64,000 nucleotides of DNA. It comes from Streptomyces sp. 3214.6 (GTDB taxonomy: Bacteria > Actinomycetota > Actinomycetes > Streptomycetales > Streptomycetaceae). Positions 47,718 through 55,490 of the stretch are shown here, one piece after another. Both the position numbers and the translations under genes were made by a program. Below the pieces are notes generated by a model. That model made no database searches and was not told the origin of the DNA. It saw nothing but the letters and a program-made list of their open reading frames with translations. Numbering within the stretch: the first letter of the stretch is position 1; each line of letters begins with the position of its first letter. The stretch is from the NCBI RefSeq assembly GCF_900129855.1, contig NZ_LT670819.1:3100001-3164000 (forward strand), in the 5' to 3' direction.

Positions 47718-48290
47718 CTACTTCTTCAGACGCAATTCGAATTCACAGCCGAGTGTCTGAACATATCGCTGGTCGCTCTGCGTGTACTCGAAACTACAGT
47801 TGGTCGGATTCTTCCGTATCGGGCCGGTGACCTTCAGGTGAGCCACGTAGAACACTTCGCTAAGAGCCCTGGCCTTCACCTTGAACCCAGACTTCGAATG
47901 ATCCTTTAGTTTGCGGTATTCAGGTGTTCCCGGGGCGCCGTCCACAGCCATGAGGGGAAGTCCCCCTGTGTCCGCGAGGCGGTACGCTCCGTAGCCCAGG
48001 ACCTTGACACCCGAAGGAGGATCGATCATCTCCGCCTTGATTATCCTGACGTCCTTCTGGGACTTGTTCGTGGGGATGGGCAACGCGTACCAGAACTCCT
48101 GACCCACGACTGCATGGTCATAACCGACGACACCCATGGCTTGATTGCCACCGTTGAGTGCTGTCCCGACCTTCGACTCACCCGGAGAACTTGATGCGGA
48201 ACAACCCGATACAGCAAGCACGGTGAGCGGCAGCAAAACCGACACGCTACCACGAATAAATGACACCAGCGTTAGCGTCGATTTGCGCAT
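47718..48290 (-). CDS. Predicted lipoprotein, unknown function
   Basis: A 190-residue exported lipoprotein. The N-terminus MRKSTLTLVSF ... VLLPLTVLAVSGCSASS carries a lipobox (LAVSGC) with cysteine at about 34. The mature part is soluble and beta-rich (GQEFWYALPIP, SEVFYVAHLKV) with two further cysteines near the end (TNCSFEY, LGCEFEL) likely to form a disulfide. No family recognised. The start lies 44 bases inside the end of the large secreted protein gene, so the two genes are tightly coupled. The DNA is less GC-rich than its neighbours. Confidence 0.75.
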   Translation of the reverse strand: MRKSTLTLVSFIRGSVSVLLPLTVLAVSGCSASSSPGESKVGTALNGGNQAMGVVGYDHAVVGQEFWYALPIPTNKSQKDVRIIKAEMIDPPSGVKVLGYGAYRLADTGGLPLMAVDGAPGTPEYRKLKDHSKSGFKVKARALSEVFYVAHLKVTGPIRKNPTNCSFEYTQSDQRYVQTLGCEFELRLKK

Positions 48291-50508
48291 AAAGCCCCCA
48301 GACGTCATGCTTGTTGGTCGTCTTGCCTCCGGCCCTGATGTACTGCCCATGCTCCGAATCGTAGGACGAGGAGCCCCCGACCGAGTAACCGAATGCTGTG
48401 GCAGCCCCCGCCCATTTAACGCTCTTGCCCTTCTTCAGCGCGAACGTGAAGCCCGGCGGCAACTGCGCCCGGTAACGGGGGTTCGACTGGCTGAAACGCG
48501 TGGGCCCGTCCAAGTGTCGTGCATCCTTGCCATACGTGGCCACCGCGCCCCCGGCAGGGATCTTGTAGCGGCCCGCCCTGATCTCGTAATGGGCCTGCAG
48601 ATCCCCGTAGCAGTCGTTGACGACCTTGACCTTGCTGTATTCGATTGGGACCCGGAGCTGCTTTGCGAAGTACGGACCGCGCCAGGTGAAACCGACAGTG
48701 GCCGCGATGGAACTACCCAGGGAAACCGATCCGCCGACTTTCCAGTTCTTTCCGTCGACGCTGTACCCCAAATCGAACGTGCTGGAGAGTTTGGAGCTGT
48801 AGTCTGCGTAACCCGCGGCATCCCAATAGGCGTGCGACTCTCCGACGGTGGTGTACGCGATCTGCCGCGCAATTACCACCGAATGCCACTTACATACGTC
48901 AATGTACGGCGTTACCGGCTCAGCACTGATGTTAGTGCCGTTGACGACGTATGGATTGTAGTCCGTAGGCGCCGGACCACGGTCGCTCTGCCACAAGGGC
49001 GTCGGCGCGTCGGGGTCATACGCCGGCTGCGATTCGACGGAATTCGCGTAGGTGGTCTTGAGCTGCTCGGCTGTCGGCTCGGGGACCGTAGTCTCGGCCC
49101 CGCTGGGCAACGGCATGAGCTGCACCGTGTGCGCGCCCGACGCGCCGACGCTCGCGGCGAACGGTGTCGGTTTGCCGGTATCGGGTGCGGGGGGTGCCGC
49201 TGTCAGGTGGTCGGTCCCGACGAGCCTTACGCCGGATGTGGTGTGACCCACGGTGGTCGCTGTGACGTTGAGAGCACCGCCGTTGCCGGAGACGGCCTCC
49301 TCCACGGCGGGCGGCAGAGGGTCGGGGATAGTCAGGGACCATGTCCCGTCTGCGGCCGTCATCACCTTTCCGAGATCCGGCAGGTCGACGGCGCTGCTGT
49401 CGTCCGGCAACAGATCGCTGGCTTCCACCACGACCTGCATGCCCGCGGCAGGCCTTCCGTCGCCCAGAACGAACTTTCCGGAGACCACTCCGGGGCCGGA
49501 AGAAGGCGCATCAGGGGAAGGCACGGCAGGAGCGGGCGGGACGTCCGAGTCGTCAGGTACCTGGCCGACGTACGGCTTGGAGTCGGATGCATCCGTCAGA
49601 CAGGGTGCAGCAGCAGCGAACATTCCGCCTGCGACCCCGGTGGCAACGTCACCGTCGACGAGCGTTAGAGGTGTTCCCGCATATTTGTTGACGGTGCCGT
49701 CTGCTGTCTTCGTATAAACGATGTTTGGTGCTGGGCTCCACCCGGTCACGACGTCTGTGAGCCCACTGATCAACACGGTACCGGCGTCTGCAGGTCCGAG
49801 CGTGATGCCATTCAGTGTGGCCTGATAATCCCACGACCGCACGGTTCCATCGTGTAGACCGAAGACCTTGTCGCCCGCCGACCAGATATTCGTCGACTCC
49901 CGGAGTGCAGTCGCCGCCGGAGAGTTGGCGGGAAGCTGGGCCAGCCGCGACATTCTCGCGGAAGCCGACGTACCGTCAGGCAGTTGGATCACATAGACGT
50001 TGAGATTGCCAGCCTCGTCAAAATTTACGACCCTGCCCTGCGAATCGGACCAGATCTTCATGTAAGCTGGCCAGTTCTGACCCGCTCGGTCCGCAAAAGT
50101 GTATTCCGCACTGAGCAGGGAGCCACCTGATTCCGACTTGTCCTGATACGACCGCAACAGAGCCGTACCATCGTTTGAGTAATTGATTGCGAATATCCGA
50201 GTCCCGCCGCCCAGGAACAGTCGTTTCGCAAAGACTTGCTCCGACACCCCGGCGTTGACCAGGGTACTACTGCCGGCCGGATTCCAGTCGACAAACCTTG
50301 TTATCGTTTCGCGCGAATTGAGAGCACCGCTCGCGATGATGTTATATGTCGATATTTTCGACGGGCATGTTTGACTGGCCGATCGAATGCCGGACACATT
50401 CGCCGCCGCAGCTGTCCCTGGAAGTCCGAGGGCACCTCCGAGCAGAGTCGAGCTCAACAGGGCAATCAGCACTGTCCTGCTCCGCGTCCGAGAAGAATGA
50501 AAAGACAA
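48247..50508 (-). CDS. Large secreted multidomain protein with possible propeller
   Basis: A 753-residue exported protein, unknown function. The TTG at 50508 (GGGGGGA 3 bases upstream) starts a signal peptide (SRTVLIALLSSTLLGGALG, cleavage near TAAAA). Residues 45-310 show repeated motifs (RIFAINYSNDGTALLRSYQD, KVFGLHDGTVRSWDYQ, NIVYTKTADGTVNKYAG) suggesting a tachylectin-like beta-propeller. A Pro/Ser linker (about 325-345), an Ig-like regulatory domain (SGKFVLGDGRPAAGMQVVVE) and a C-terminal beta-rich domain (SSTFDLGYSVDGKNWKVGGS) follow. The domain calls are by eye. Codon use is lower in GC than nearby core genes. Confidence 0.75.
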   Translation of the reverse strand: MSFHSSRTRSRTVLIALLSSTLLGGALGLPGTAAAANVSGIRSASQTCPSKISTYNIIASGALNSRETITRFVDWNPAGSSTLVNAGVSEQVFAKRLFLGGGTRIFAINYSNDGTALLRSYQDKSESGGSLLSAEYTFADRAGQNWPAYMKIWSDSQGRVVNFDEAGNLNVYVIQLPDGTSASARMSRLAQLPANSPAATALRESTNIWSAGDKVFGLHDGTVRSWDYQATLNGITLGPADAGTVLISGLTDVVTGWSPAPNIVYTKTADGTVNKYAGTPLTLVDGDVATGVAGGMFAAAAPCLTDASDSKPYVGQVPDDSDVPPAPAVPSPDAPSSGPGVVSGKFVLGDGRPAAGMQVVVEASDLLPDDSSAVDLPDLGKVMTAADGTWSLTIPDPLPPAVEEAVSGNGGALNVTATTVGHTTSGVRLVGTDHLTAAPPAPDTGKPTPFAASVGASGAHTVQLMPLPSGAETTVPEPTAEQLKTTYANSVESQPAYDPDAPTPLWQSDRGPAPTDYNPYVVNGTNISAEPVTPYIDVCKWHSVVIARQIAYTTVGESHAYWDAAGYADYSSKLSSTFDLGYSVDGKNWKVGGSVSLGSSIAATVGFTWRGPYFAKQLRVPIEYSKVKVVNDCYGDLQAHYEIRAGRYKIPAGGAVATYGKDARHLDGPTRFSQSNPRYRAQLPPGFTFALKKGKSVKWAGAATAFGYSVGGSSSYDSEHGQYIRAGGKTTNKHDVWGLYAQIDANAGVIYSW

Positions 50509-50669
50509 ATTTCCCCCCAGAAATAATATAAGGTCAGTTAACTGACACTCGCGCCGTGCACATTCAAGCATGATCAAGCTGCCGTGTACAGATCAGCAGA
50601 GGATTCGGAGCGGTGTGCCGGAAGGCTCAGAAAATGCTCAAATCTTTTCCCGCGCCGCCGCTCATCGCC
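50509..50669. other. Upstream region of the secreted protein gene
   Basis: This 160-base stretch is AT-rich for the genome, especially 50511-50545 (AATAATATAAGG at about 50521), and should carry the promoter of the secreted protein gene. No regulator site is recognised. Open frames that start upstream (to 50577) have no ribosome site. Confidence 0.45.
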
Positions 50670-50744
50670 TCACTCGAAGCCTCGAGTACGGGCTTTGACC
50701 TTGCGGATGGCGACCTCGGCGGCGGCGCTAAACGAGTAGTTCCG
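50670..50744 (-). pseudogene. Orphan C-terminal coding fragment
   Basis: A minus-strand frame reads HRNYSFSAAAEVAIRKVKAR then TRGFE and a stop, with almost every codon ending in G or C, as expected of real coding sequence. It has no start and overlaps no intact gene. The parent family is not recognised. It probably marks a gene cut by the insertion events to its right. Confidence 0.4.
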
Positions 50745-50751
50745 ATGTGGC

Positions 50752-51183
50752 TCAGCGGTCGCAGGCGATCAGCAACCTGGTGATGGGTGCGCGGATGGTG
50801 CGGTTGCGCCAGATCGCGCAGGTCATGGTCAGGGCCACTGGGCCACCCGACCGCCGTGGTGTGCAAGGTCGAACTGGCCTTTGAGGGTGTAGTTAACCGA
50901 ATCGATCAGCTGCCGGACCGTCTTGAGCACTGCTTCTGCGGGGTGTGGGGTGCCGCGGTTGCGGTAGGACGGCCGTAGCAGGCTGATACCGCGAGCGGCG
51001 AGGAAGCGGTCGAGTGTGGCGGCGATGTCTCCCTTGTCCGCCAGGATCAACAGCCCTGGCCAGGCGGCTGCCAGATGCGGTTCGTTGTCGATCAGGGTGC
51101 CCAGGGCCTGCCGTTCGTCGATCTTGGGGTCGGCCAGGGCCCCACGGGCAGGCCAGCTGGGGTGAACACCAGGTGCAGTTTAA
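50752..51183 (-). pseudogene. Transposase remnant (IS982/DDE type), C-terminal half
   Basis: The minus strand encodes, with at least two frameshifts, LADPKIDERQALGTLID, then LADKGDIAATLDRFLAARG, LLRPSYRNRG and VRQLIDSVNYTLKGQFDLAHHGGR, ending MTCAIWRNRTIRAPITRLL before a stop at 50752. These are the central and C-terminal parts of an IS982-like DDE transposase. The frame breaks near 50830 and 51130. The right end stops exactly at the TTAA flanking the IS1380 element, so that element inserted into it. No 5' half is recognised on the other side. Confidence 0.7.
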
Positions 51184-52840
51184 CCTCGGGCTTTCGCGAG
51201 GTGGTCTGTCCGAGGCTTGATCACAAACGCGAGAAGTGCTCCTGACCTGGAACGATAGGACTTGTCGAGGGTCCAGATCGTGCCGTGGAAAGAAGCACTT
51301 CTCAGGTGAAGAAGCGTATCGGGTCGTACCCGCGTGTCCGCGTTGAGGGCAGCGGTCGTGGAGTGGTCTCGCAGGCAGGGGCCGTGCTGCTGGTGGAGAC
51401 GGTCCGCAAGACGGGCCTGGATACTGCGATATCTGCGGCTCTGACACCCTGGCGCAAGCCGCGGGCGGTGCACGATCCCGGCAAGATTTTGCTGGATGTG
51501 GCGCTCGCGGTCGCCCTCGGTGGCGACTGCCTGGCCGACGTCGGCATGCTGCGGGCCGAGCCGGCCGTGTTCGGGCCGGTGGCCTCGGACCCGACAGTCT
51601 CCCGGCTGATCGACACGCTCGCCGCGGGCGGCCAACGCGCCCTGAACGCGATCCGTAGTGCCCGCTCCCAAGTACGCCAACACGTATGGAAGTTGGCTGG
51701 GCAGACGGCGCCGGATGCGACCGGCTCTGTGACCGTGGACCTGGACGGCGTTCTGGTGATCGCGCACTCCGACAAGGAAGACACGGCTGCGACCTGGAAG
51801 AAGACCTTCGGTCACCATCCGCTGATGGGCTTCGTCGACCACGGGACGGGCGGGTCCGGCGAACCGGTGGCCGCTCTGCTCAGGCCCGGGAACGCGGGCA
51901 GTAACACCGCCGCCGACCACATCACCACCACCCAGCTGGCCCTGGCCCAGCTGCCCAAGTCCTATCGGCGCGGGCGCCGGACGCTGATCCGCACCGACTC
52001 CGCGGGCGGCACCCACGAGTTCGTGGCCTGGCTCGCGAAACGCGGACGGTGGCTGTCGTACTCGGTGGGCATGACCATCACCGACGCAATTCACCAGGCC
52101 GTACTCAAGGTGCCGCTCGCGGCATGGACGCCGGCCGTCGAGCCCGACGGAGAGATCCGCGACGGGGCTTGGGTCGCCGAACTCACCGGCAACATGCTCG
52201 ACGGCTGGCCGAAGGGCATACGGCTGATCGTTCGGAAGGAACGGCCGCACCCCGGCGCCCAGTTGAGGATCACGGACGCCGACGGGATGCGGATCACGTG
52301 CTTCGCCACCAACACCACCGGCCGGCCCATCGCCGAGCTCGAACTCCGCCACCGCCTGCGGGCACGGGCCGAGGACCGCATCCGGGCAGCCCGCGCGACC
52401 GGCCTGCGGAACCTGCCCCTGCATGACACCGCGCAAAACAGGGTCTGGCTGGAGATCGTCCAGATCGCACTCGACCTGCTGGCCTGGATGCCGATGCTTG
52501 CGCTGAACGGCAAGGCCCGGCTCTGGGAGCCCCGCCGCTTGCGGCTCCGCCTGTTCAGCCCGGCCGGCCGGCTCGTCACCACCGGCCGCCGCCAGATTCT
52601 CCGCCTCGCCCGCCACTGGCCCTGGACCCATGTCGTCACCGGCGCCCTGGAACGGCTCGATCAACTGCCCAACCCGGTCTGACCAGTAGCTTTCCCGTCC
52701 CTGCGAGCAGCCCCATCGTCTCCGGAGCAGTGGAACCCGGCGCCCACCCGACACGCCAGTCGGGCTACTGGCCTGCCCGCCAGCAGCCACGAAACGCGAA
52801 ACTGCCAACTCCGTCGGCAGACCGTCATGAAAGATCGAGG
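51184..52840 (+). mobile_element. Intact IS1380-family insertion sequence
   Basis: A 1657-bp element bounded by a TTAA repeat on each side (51180-51183 and 52841-52844). Its ends are imperfect inverted repeats: left CCTCGGGCTTTCGCGAGGTG, right (reverse complement) CCTCGATCTTTCATGACGGT. It carries a single full-length transposase gene. Structure and size fit the IS1380 family. It appears complete and potentially active. Confidence 0.88.
51285..52682 (+). CDS. IS1380-family transposase
   Basis: A 465-residue DDE transposase without frameshift. Features: VSQAGAVLLVETVRKTGL at the start, VTVDLDGVLVIAHSDKEDTA with the first catalytic aspartate, the middle LIRTDSAGGTHEFVAWL, and the C-terminal domain with RLRLRLFSPAGRLVTTG typical of IS1380. 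A GTG at 51306 is an alternative start. Full length for the family. Confidence 0.9.
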   Translation: MERSTSQVKKRIGSYPRVRVEGSGRGVVSQAGAVLLVETVRKTGLDTAISAALTPWRKPRAVHDPGKILLDVALAVALGGDCLADVGMLRAEPAVFGPVASDPTVSRLIDTLAAGGQRALNAIRSARSQVRQHVWKLAGQTAPDATGSVTVDLDGVLVIAHSDKEDTAATWKKTFGHHPLMGFVDHGTGGSGEPVAALLRPGNAGSNTAADHITTTQLALAQLPKSYRRGRRTLIRTDSAGGTHEFVAWLAKRGRWLSYSVGMTITDAIHQAVLKVPLAAWTPAVEPDGEIRDGAWVAELTGNMLDGWPKGIRLIVRKERPHPGAQLRITDADGMRITCFATNTTGRPIAELELRHRLRARAEDRIRAARATGLRNLPLHDTAQNRVWLEIVQIALDLLAWMPMLALNGKARLWEPRRLRLRLFSPAGRLVTTGRRQILRLARHWPWTHVVTGALERLDQLPNPV

Positions 52841-52844
52841 TTAA

Positions 52845-53094
52845 GAAGCCGTATGCCTATCGATCATGCGGACGGTTCTGATCGAACGGAATCCCAGGTC
52901 GGGTGATCTTGGCCGGGTGGGCGCATGAAAGCAGGGCTTCCGGTGCAGCACGAGGGTTGCGAAGCCGACGAGAGTGCAGGGAGGCCCTATTGTCCCAGTC
53001 TTGCGTGACGATGCTGTTCCCGTCCAACTCCCGCGTGTCGCGTGCGATTGCCTCGCGCACCGGTTCGGGAACGCGGCCGATCGCCCGAAACAGG
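52845..53094. other. Unassigned 250-bp segment between IS elements
   Basis: A minus-strand open frame runs from 53159 to 52857 with LFRAIGRVPEPVREAIARDT and RELDGNSIVTQDWDN near its start. These look protein-like but I do not recognise them. The frame has no ribosome site and overlaps the IS5-family fragment on the other strand. It may be a fragment of another gene. Confidence 0.35.
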
Positions 53095-53365
53095 GTGCGG
53101 ACGTATCCGTCGGACATGACGGATGAGGAATGGGCCGTGGTGCGGGACGCGCTGCCCACACCAGCGTGGCTGGAGGGCCGGGGCGGGCAGCCGGAAGGCT
53201 ACTGCCACCGCCAGATGCTGGACGCGATCCGGTACGTCACCGACAACGGGATCAAGTGGAGGGCGATGCCCGCGGACTTCCCCGCGTGGGACCAGGTGTA
53301 CGCGTTCTTCGCTGGTGGCGCGAGAACCGAACTGGCCCAGGAGTTCCACGACCGGCTGCGCAGCC
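53095..53365 (+). pseudogene. IS5-family transposase, N-terminal fragment
   Basis: Begins with VRTYPSDMTDEEWAVVRDAL and continues with YCHRQMLDAIRYVTDNGIKW, RAMPADFPAWDQVYAFF and ELAQEFHDRLR, the conserved N-terminal domain of IS5-family transposases. After about 90 codons the family sequence ends abruptly at about 53366, where the frame runs into antisense IS701 sequence. The DDE catalytic part is missing. Confidence 0.82.
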
Positions 53366-54132
53366 ACCGAGGACGGCTTGTGCCGGTAGCGGGGCTGCGG
53401 CTTGCGGCCCTTTTCGGACCACGCCGGGGCGGTGGGCTGGGCGTCGAGCGGGTGGACCGTCGCATCCGAACGAACCGCCGCAGCATAGCCGATGCCCCGC
53501 TCGCTCAAGCCCTCGCAGAAGTCGGCGTTCTGCCCGTAGCCGGCATCGGCCACCACCGGCGGCACCATTCCCACCCGGCCAGCTCGTCGAAGATGTCCAG
53601 AGCCAGGCACCGCTTCTCCCGGTGTCCGACCTCCGGCGGTAGCCCGGTCTTCTACCGTCGTCCGGCGTCATGCGCCCATTCCTCGGGCACGAACAACTGC
53701 CACTGAGTGGACAGGAGGCCGTGTCGGAGACCGCGTGCACGCTCACCGCGACCTGGGCAGTTGGCCTGCTTGCCAAAGCTCCGCAGTACTGGTGTGCGAC
53801 CGCCACCGACATGCGGCCGTCCCTGGGGGACGACACATCATCGACCGCCCAGGCATCCGGGCTGATCAGCGGCAGCGTCCGCTGCGCGATCCGCCGCCGC
53901 ACCGGCAGCGAATCCCAGGTCGACTGGTTCACGAACTGCTGCAGGTTCTGCTCGTTGCCGTCCGGCAGCCGCTCCCCCATCGGCTGGATCGACTTGCGTC
54001 GCCCGTCCGGCATCAGCCCCGCAGATAGCAGTCACTCTTCGCCCGCTGATCCGTGCGCGGCACCGACGCGAACACATCAGCGACGAACAACGCCAGCTTC
54101 CCCCGAGCACGGTTCACTTCATGCGCATCCAC
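53366..54132 (-). pseudogene. IS701-family transposase, frameshifted and truncated
   Basis: The minus strand encodes RGKLALFVADVFASVPRTDQ, then MPDGRRKSIQPMGERLPDGN, LQQFVNQSTWDSLPVRRRI, and DAWAVDD in one frame and VVADAGYGQNADFCEGLSER and PRYRHKPSSVAAQ in another. These are successive parts of an IS701-type transposase. Frameshifts lie near 54018 (a one-base loss between GGC and TGATG) and between 53620 and 53720. The C-terminus is lost at the junction near 53366. Confidence 0.82.
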
Positions 54133-54187
54133 ACCCCCAACATGCCCCCTAACAGGACCACCACGAGACAGACCTAACGGAGTCCTA

Positions 54188-55321
54188 CTAGCGCACCACT
54201 TCGTCGGCCTGACCAGTGGCTGCGCCCTTCATCGCGGAGGCGGGTATCGGCAGATCGTTCTTGAGGGCCGTCCAGACCTGCTGCGCCTTCTTCTCCTGGA
54301 CGAGGACCCGGTTGGGGTTCGCGGGGTCGTACTGGACCGGCATCGTTACCATCGTCATGTCGGTCGAGCTGATGCCCTTCAGACCGTTCGCGAAGGACAT
54401 GAGGGAATTGACCGTGCCGAGGTCGGAGTCGGTCGTGACGGCCTTGGTGGCGGTGTTGGCGAGGTCGTACAGCTTGGTGCCGCTGCTGAACAGGCCGATG
54501 TGCTTCACCTGGTTGACCAGGGCCTTGATGAACGCCTGCTGAAGCTGGATGCGGCCCAGGTCGGAGCCGTCGCCGACGCCGTGCCGGGTGCGGACCAGGC
54601 CGAGGGCCTGCTTGCCGGTGAGCGTGTGCGTGCCGGCCTTGAGGTTCAGATGGCTGTCGGAGTCCTTGATGGTCTTGGTCGTGGTGACCTGGACGCCGCC
54701 GAGTTCGTCGATGAGCTTCTCGAAGCCCGAGAAGTCGACTTCCAGATAGTGGTCCATACGGACGCCGCTGATCGACTCGACCGTCTTCACCGCACAGGCC
54801 GCGCCACCGGTCGAGTACGCCGAGTTGAACATGACGTCGGAGGCGGCGTCGTGGGTGACGCCCTTGGTGTCGGTGCACGAGGGGCGGTCTATGAGGGTGT
54901 CGCGCGGTATGGAGACCACGCTGGCCTTCTTGTGGCCCTCGTACACGTGGATGATCATCGCGGTGTCGGAGCGGGCGCTGCCGTCGTCGGTGCCGCCGCC
55001 GAGCTGCTTGTTGGCGCCGGAGCGGGTGTCCGAGCCGAGCACCAGGATGTTCTCGGAGCCGTTGTCGACCTTGGTCGGCCGGTCGGTGCCCAGCGCCTGG
55101 TCGATGTCGACGCTCTTGATGTTGCCGTTGAGCTTGAAGTACAGGTAGCCCACACCCGTGCCGCCCAGCACCACGATGCCCGCGGCCGTCCACGCGGCGA
55201 TCAGCAGCCCCTTGCGCCTGCCCCGCTCCCTGCGGTGGCGCGGACCGTTGCTGCCGGCCGCCCCGCTCGTTGTGCCGGCCTCACCCGGTATACCGGGCTC
55301 CGGCGTGCTCTCGGCGGACAC
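54188..55321 (-). CDS. LytR-CpsA-Psr family cell-wall glycopolymer ligase
   Basis: A 377-residue LCP protein, which transfers glycopolymers from undecaprenyl pyrophosphate to peptidoglycan. One N-terminal membrane helix (LLIAAWTAAGIVVLGGTGVGYL, about 45-66) follows a disordered Ser/Gly/Pro head. Catalytic-site motifs are LVLGSDTRSG, the arginine in VVSIPRDTLI and VRTRHGVGDGSDLGRIQLQQ. The GTG at 55321 has GAGGAG 4 bases upstream. It is the border gene between the IS cluster and the core. Confidence 0.9.
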   Translation of the reverse strand: MSAESTPEPGIPGEAGTTSGAAGSNGPRHRRERGRRKGLLIAAWTAAGIVVLGGTGVGYLYFKLNGNIKSVDIDQALGTDRPTKVDNGSENILVLGSDTRSGANKQLGGGTDDGSARSDTAMIIHVYEGHKKASVVSIPRDTLIDRPSCTDTKGVTHDAASDVMFNSAYSTGGAACAVKTVESISGVRMDHYLEVDFSGFEKLIDELGGVQVTTTKTIKDSDSHLNLKAGTHTLTGKQALGLVRTRHGVGDGSDLGRIQLQQAFIKALVNQVKHIGLFSSGTKLYDLANTATKAVTTDSDLGTVNSLMSFANGLKGISSTDMTMVTMPVQYDPANPNRVLVQEKKAQQVWTALKNDLPIPASAMKGAATGQADEVVR

Positions 55322-55400
55322 TTCGCTCCTCTGTTGTCGTGCAACCTCACCATCGTCACTCCGCCAGGTCAGACGGGGAAACTCGGGACAGGGTTGCACA

Positions 55401-55441
55401 ACGCTCCGTGCCCGATCCGCTGCGGACCGGGCACGGAGCGT
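55401..55441 (-). terminator. Strong hairpin after the protease gene
   Basis: ACGCTCCGTGCCCG and CGGGCACGGAGCGT form a perfect 14-bp stem, with a further TCCG/CGGA pair inside, between the protease stop (55491) and the LCP start (55321). Confidence 0.82.
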
Positions 55442-55490
55442 GACGCGAGCGAGCCGGGAGTACCCCGCTCACCTGCGATTTCGGCCGGAC

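Noticed and set aside
51180..52808. A 542-codon minus-strand frame across the IS1380 element
   Set aside because: It is the antisense shadow of the intact transposase, with no recognisable domains.
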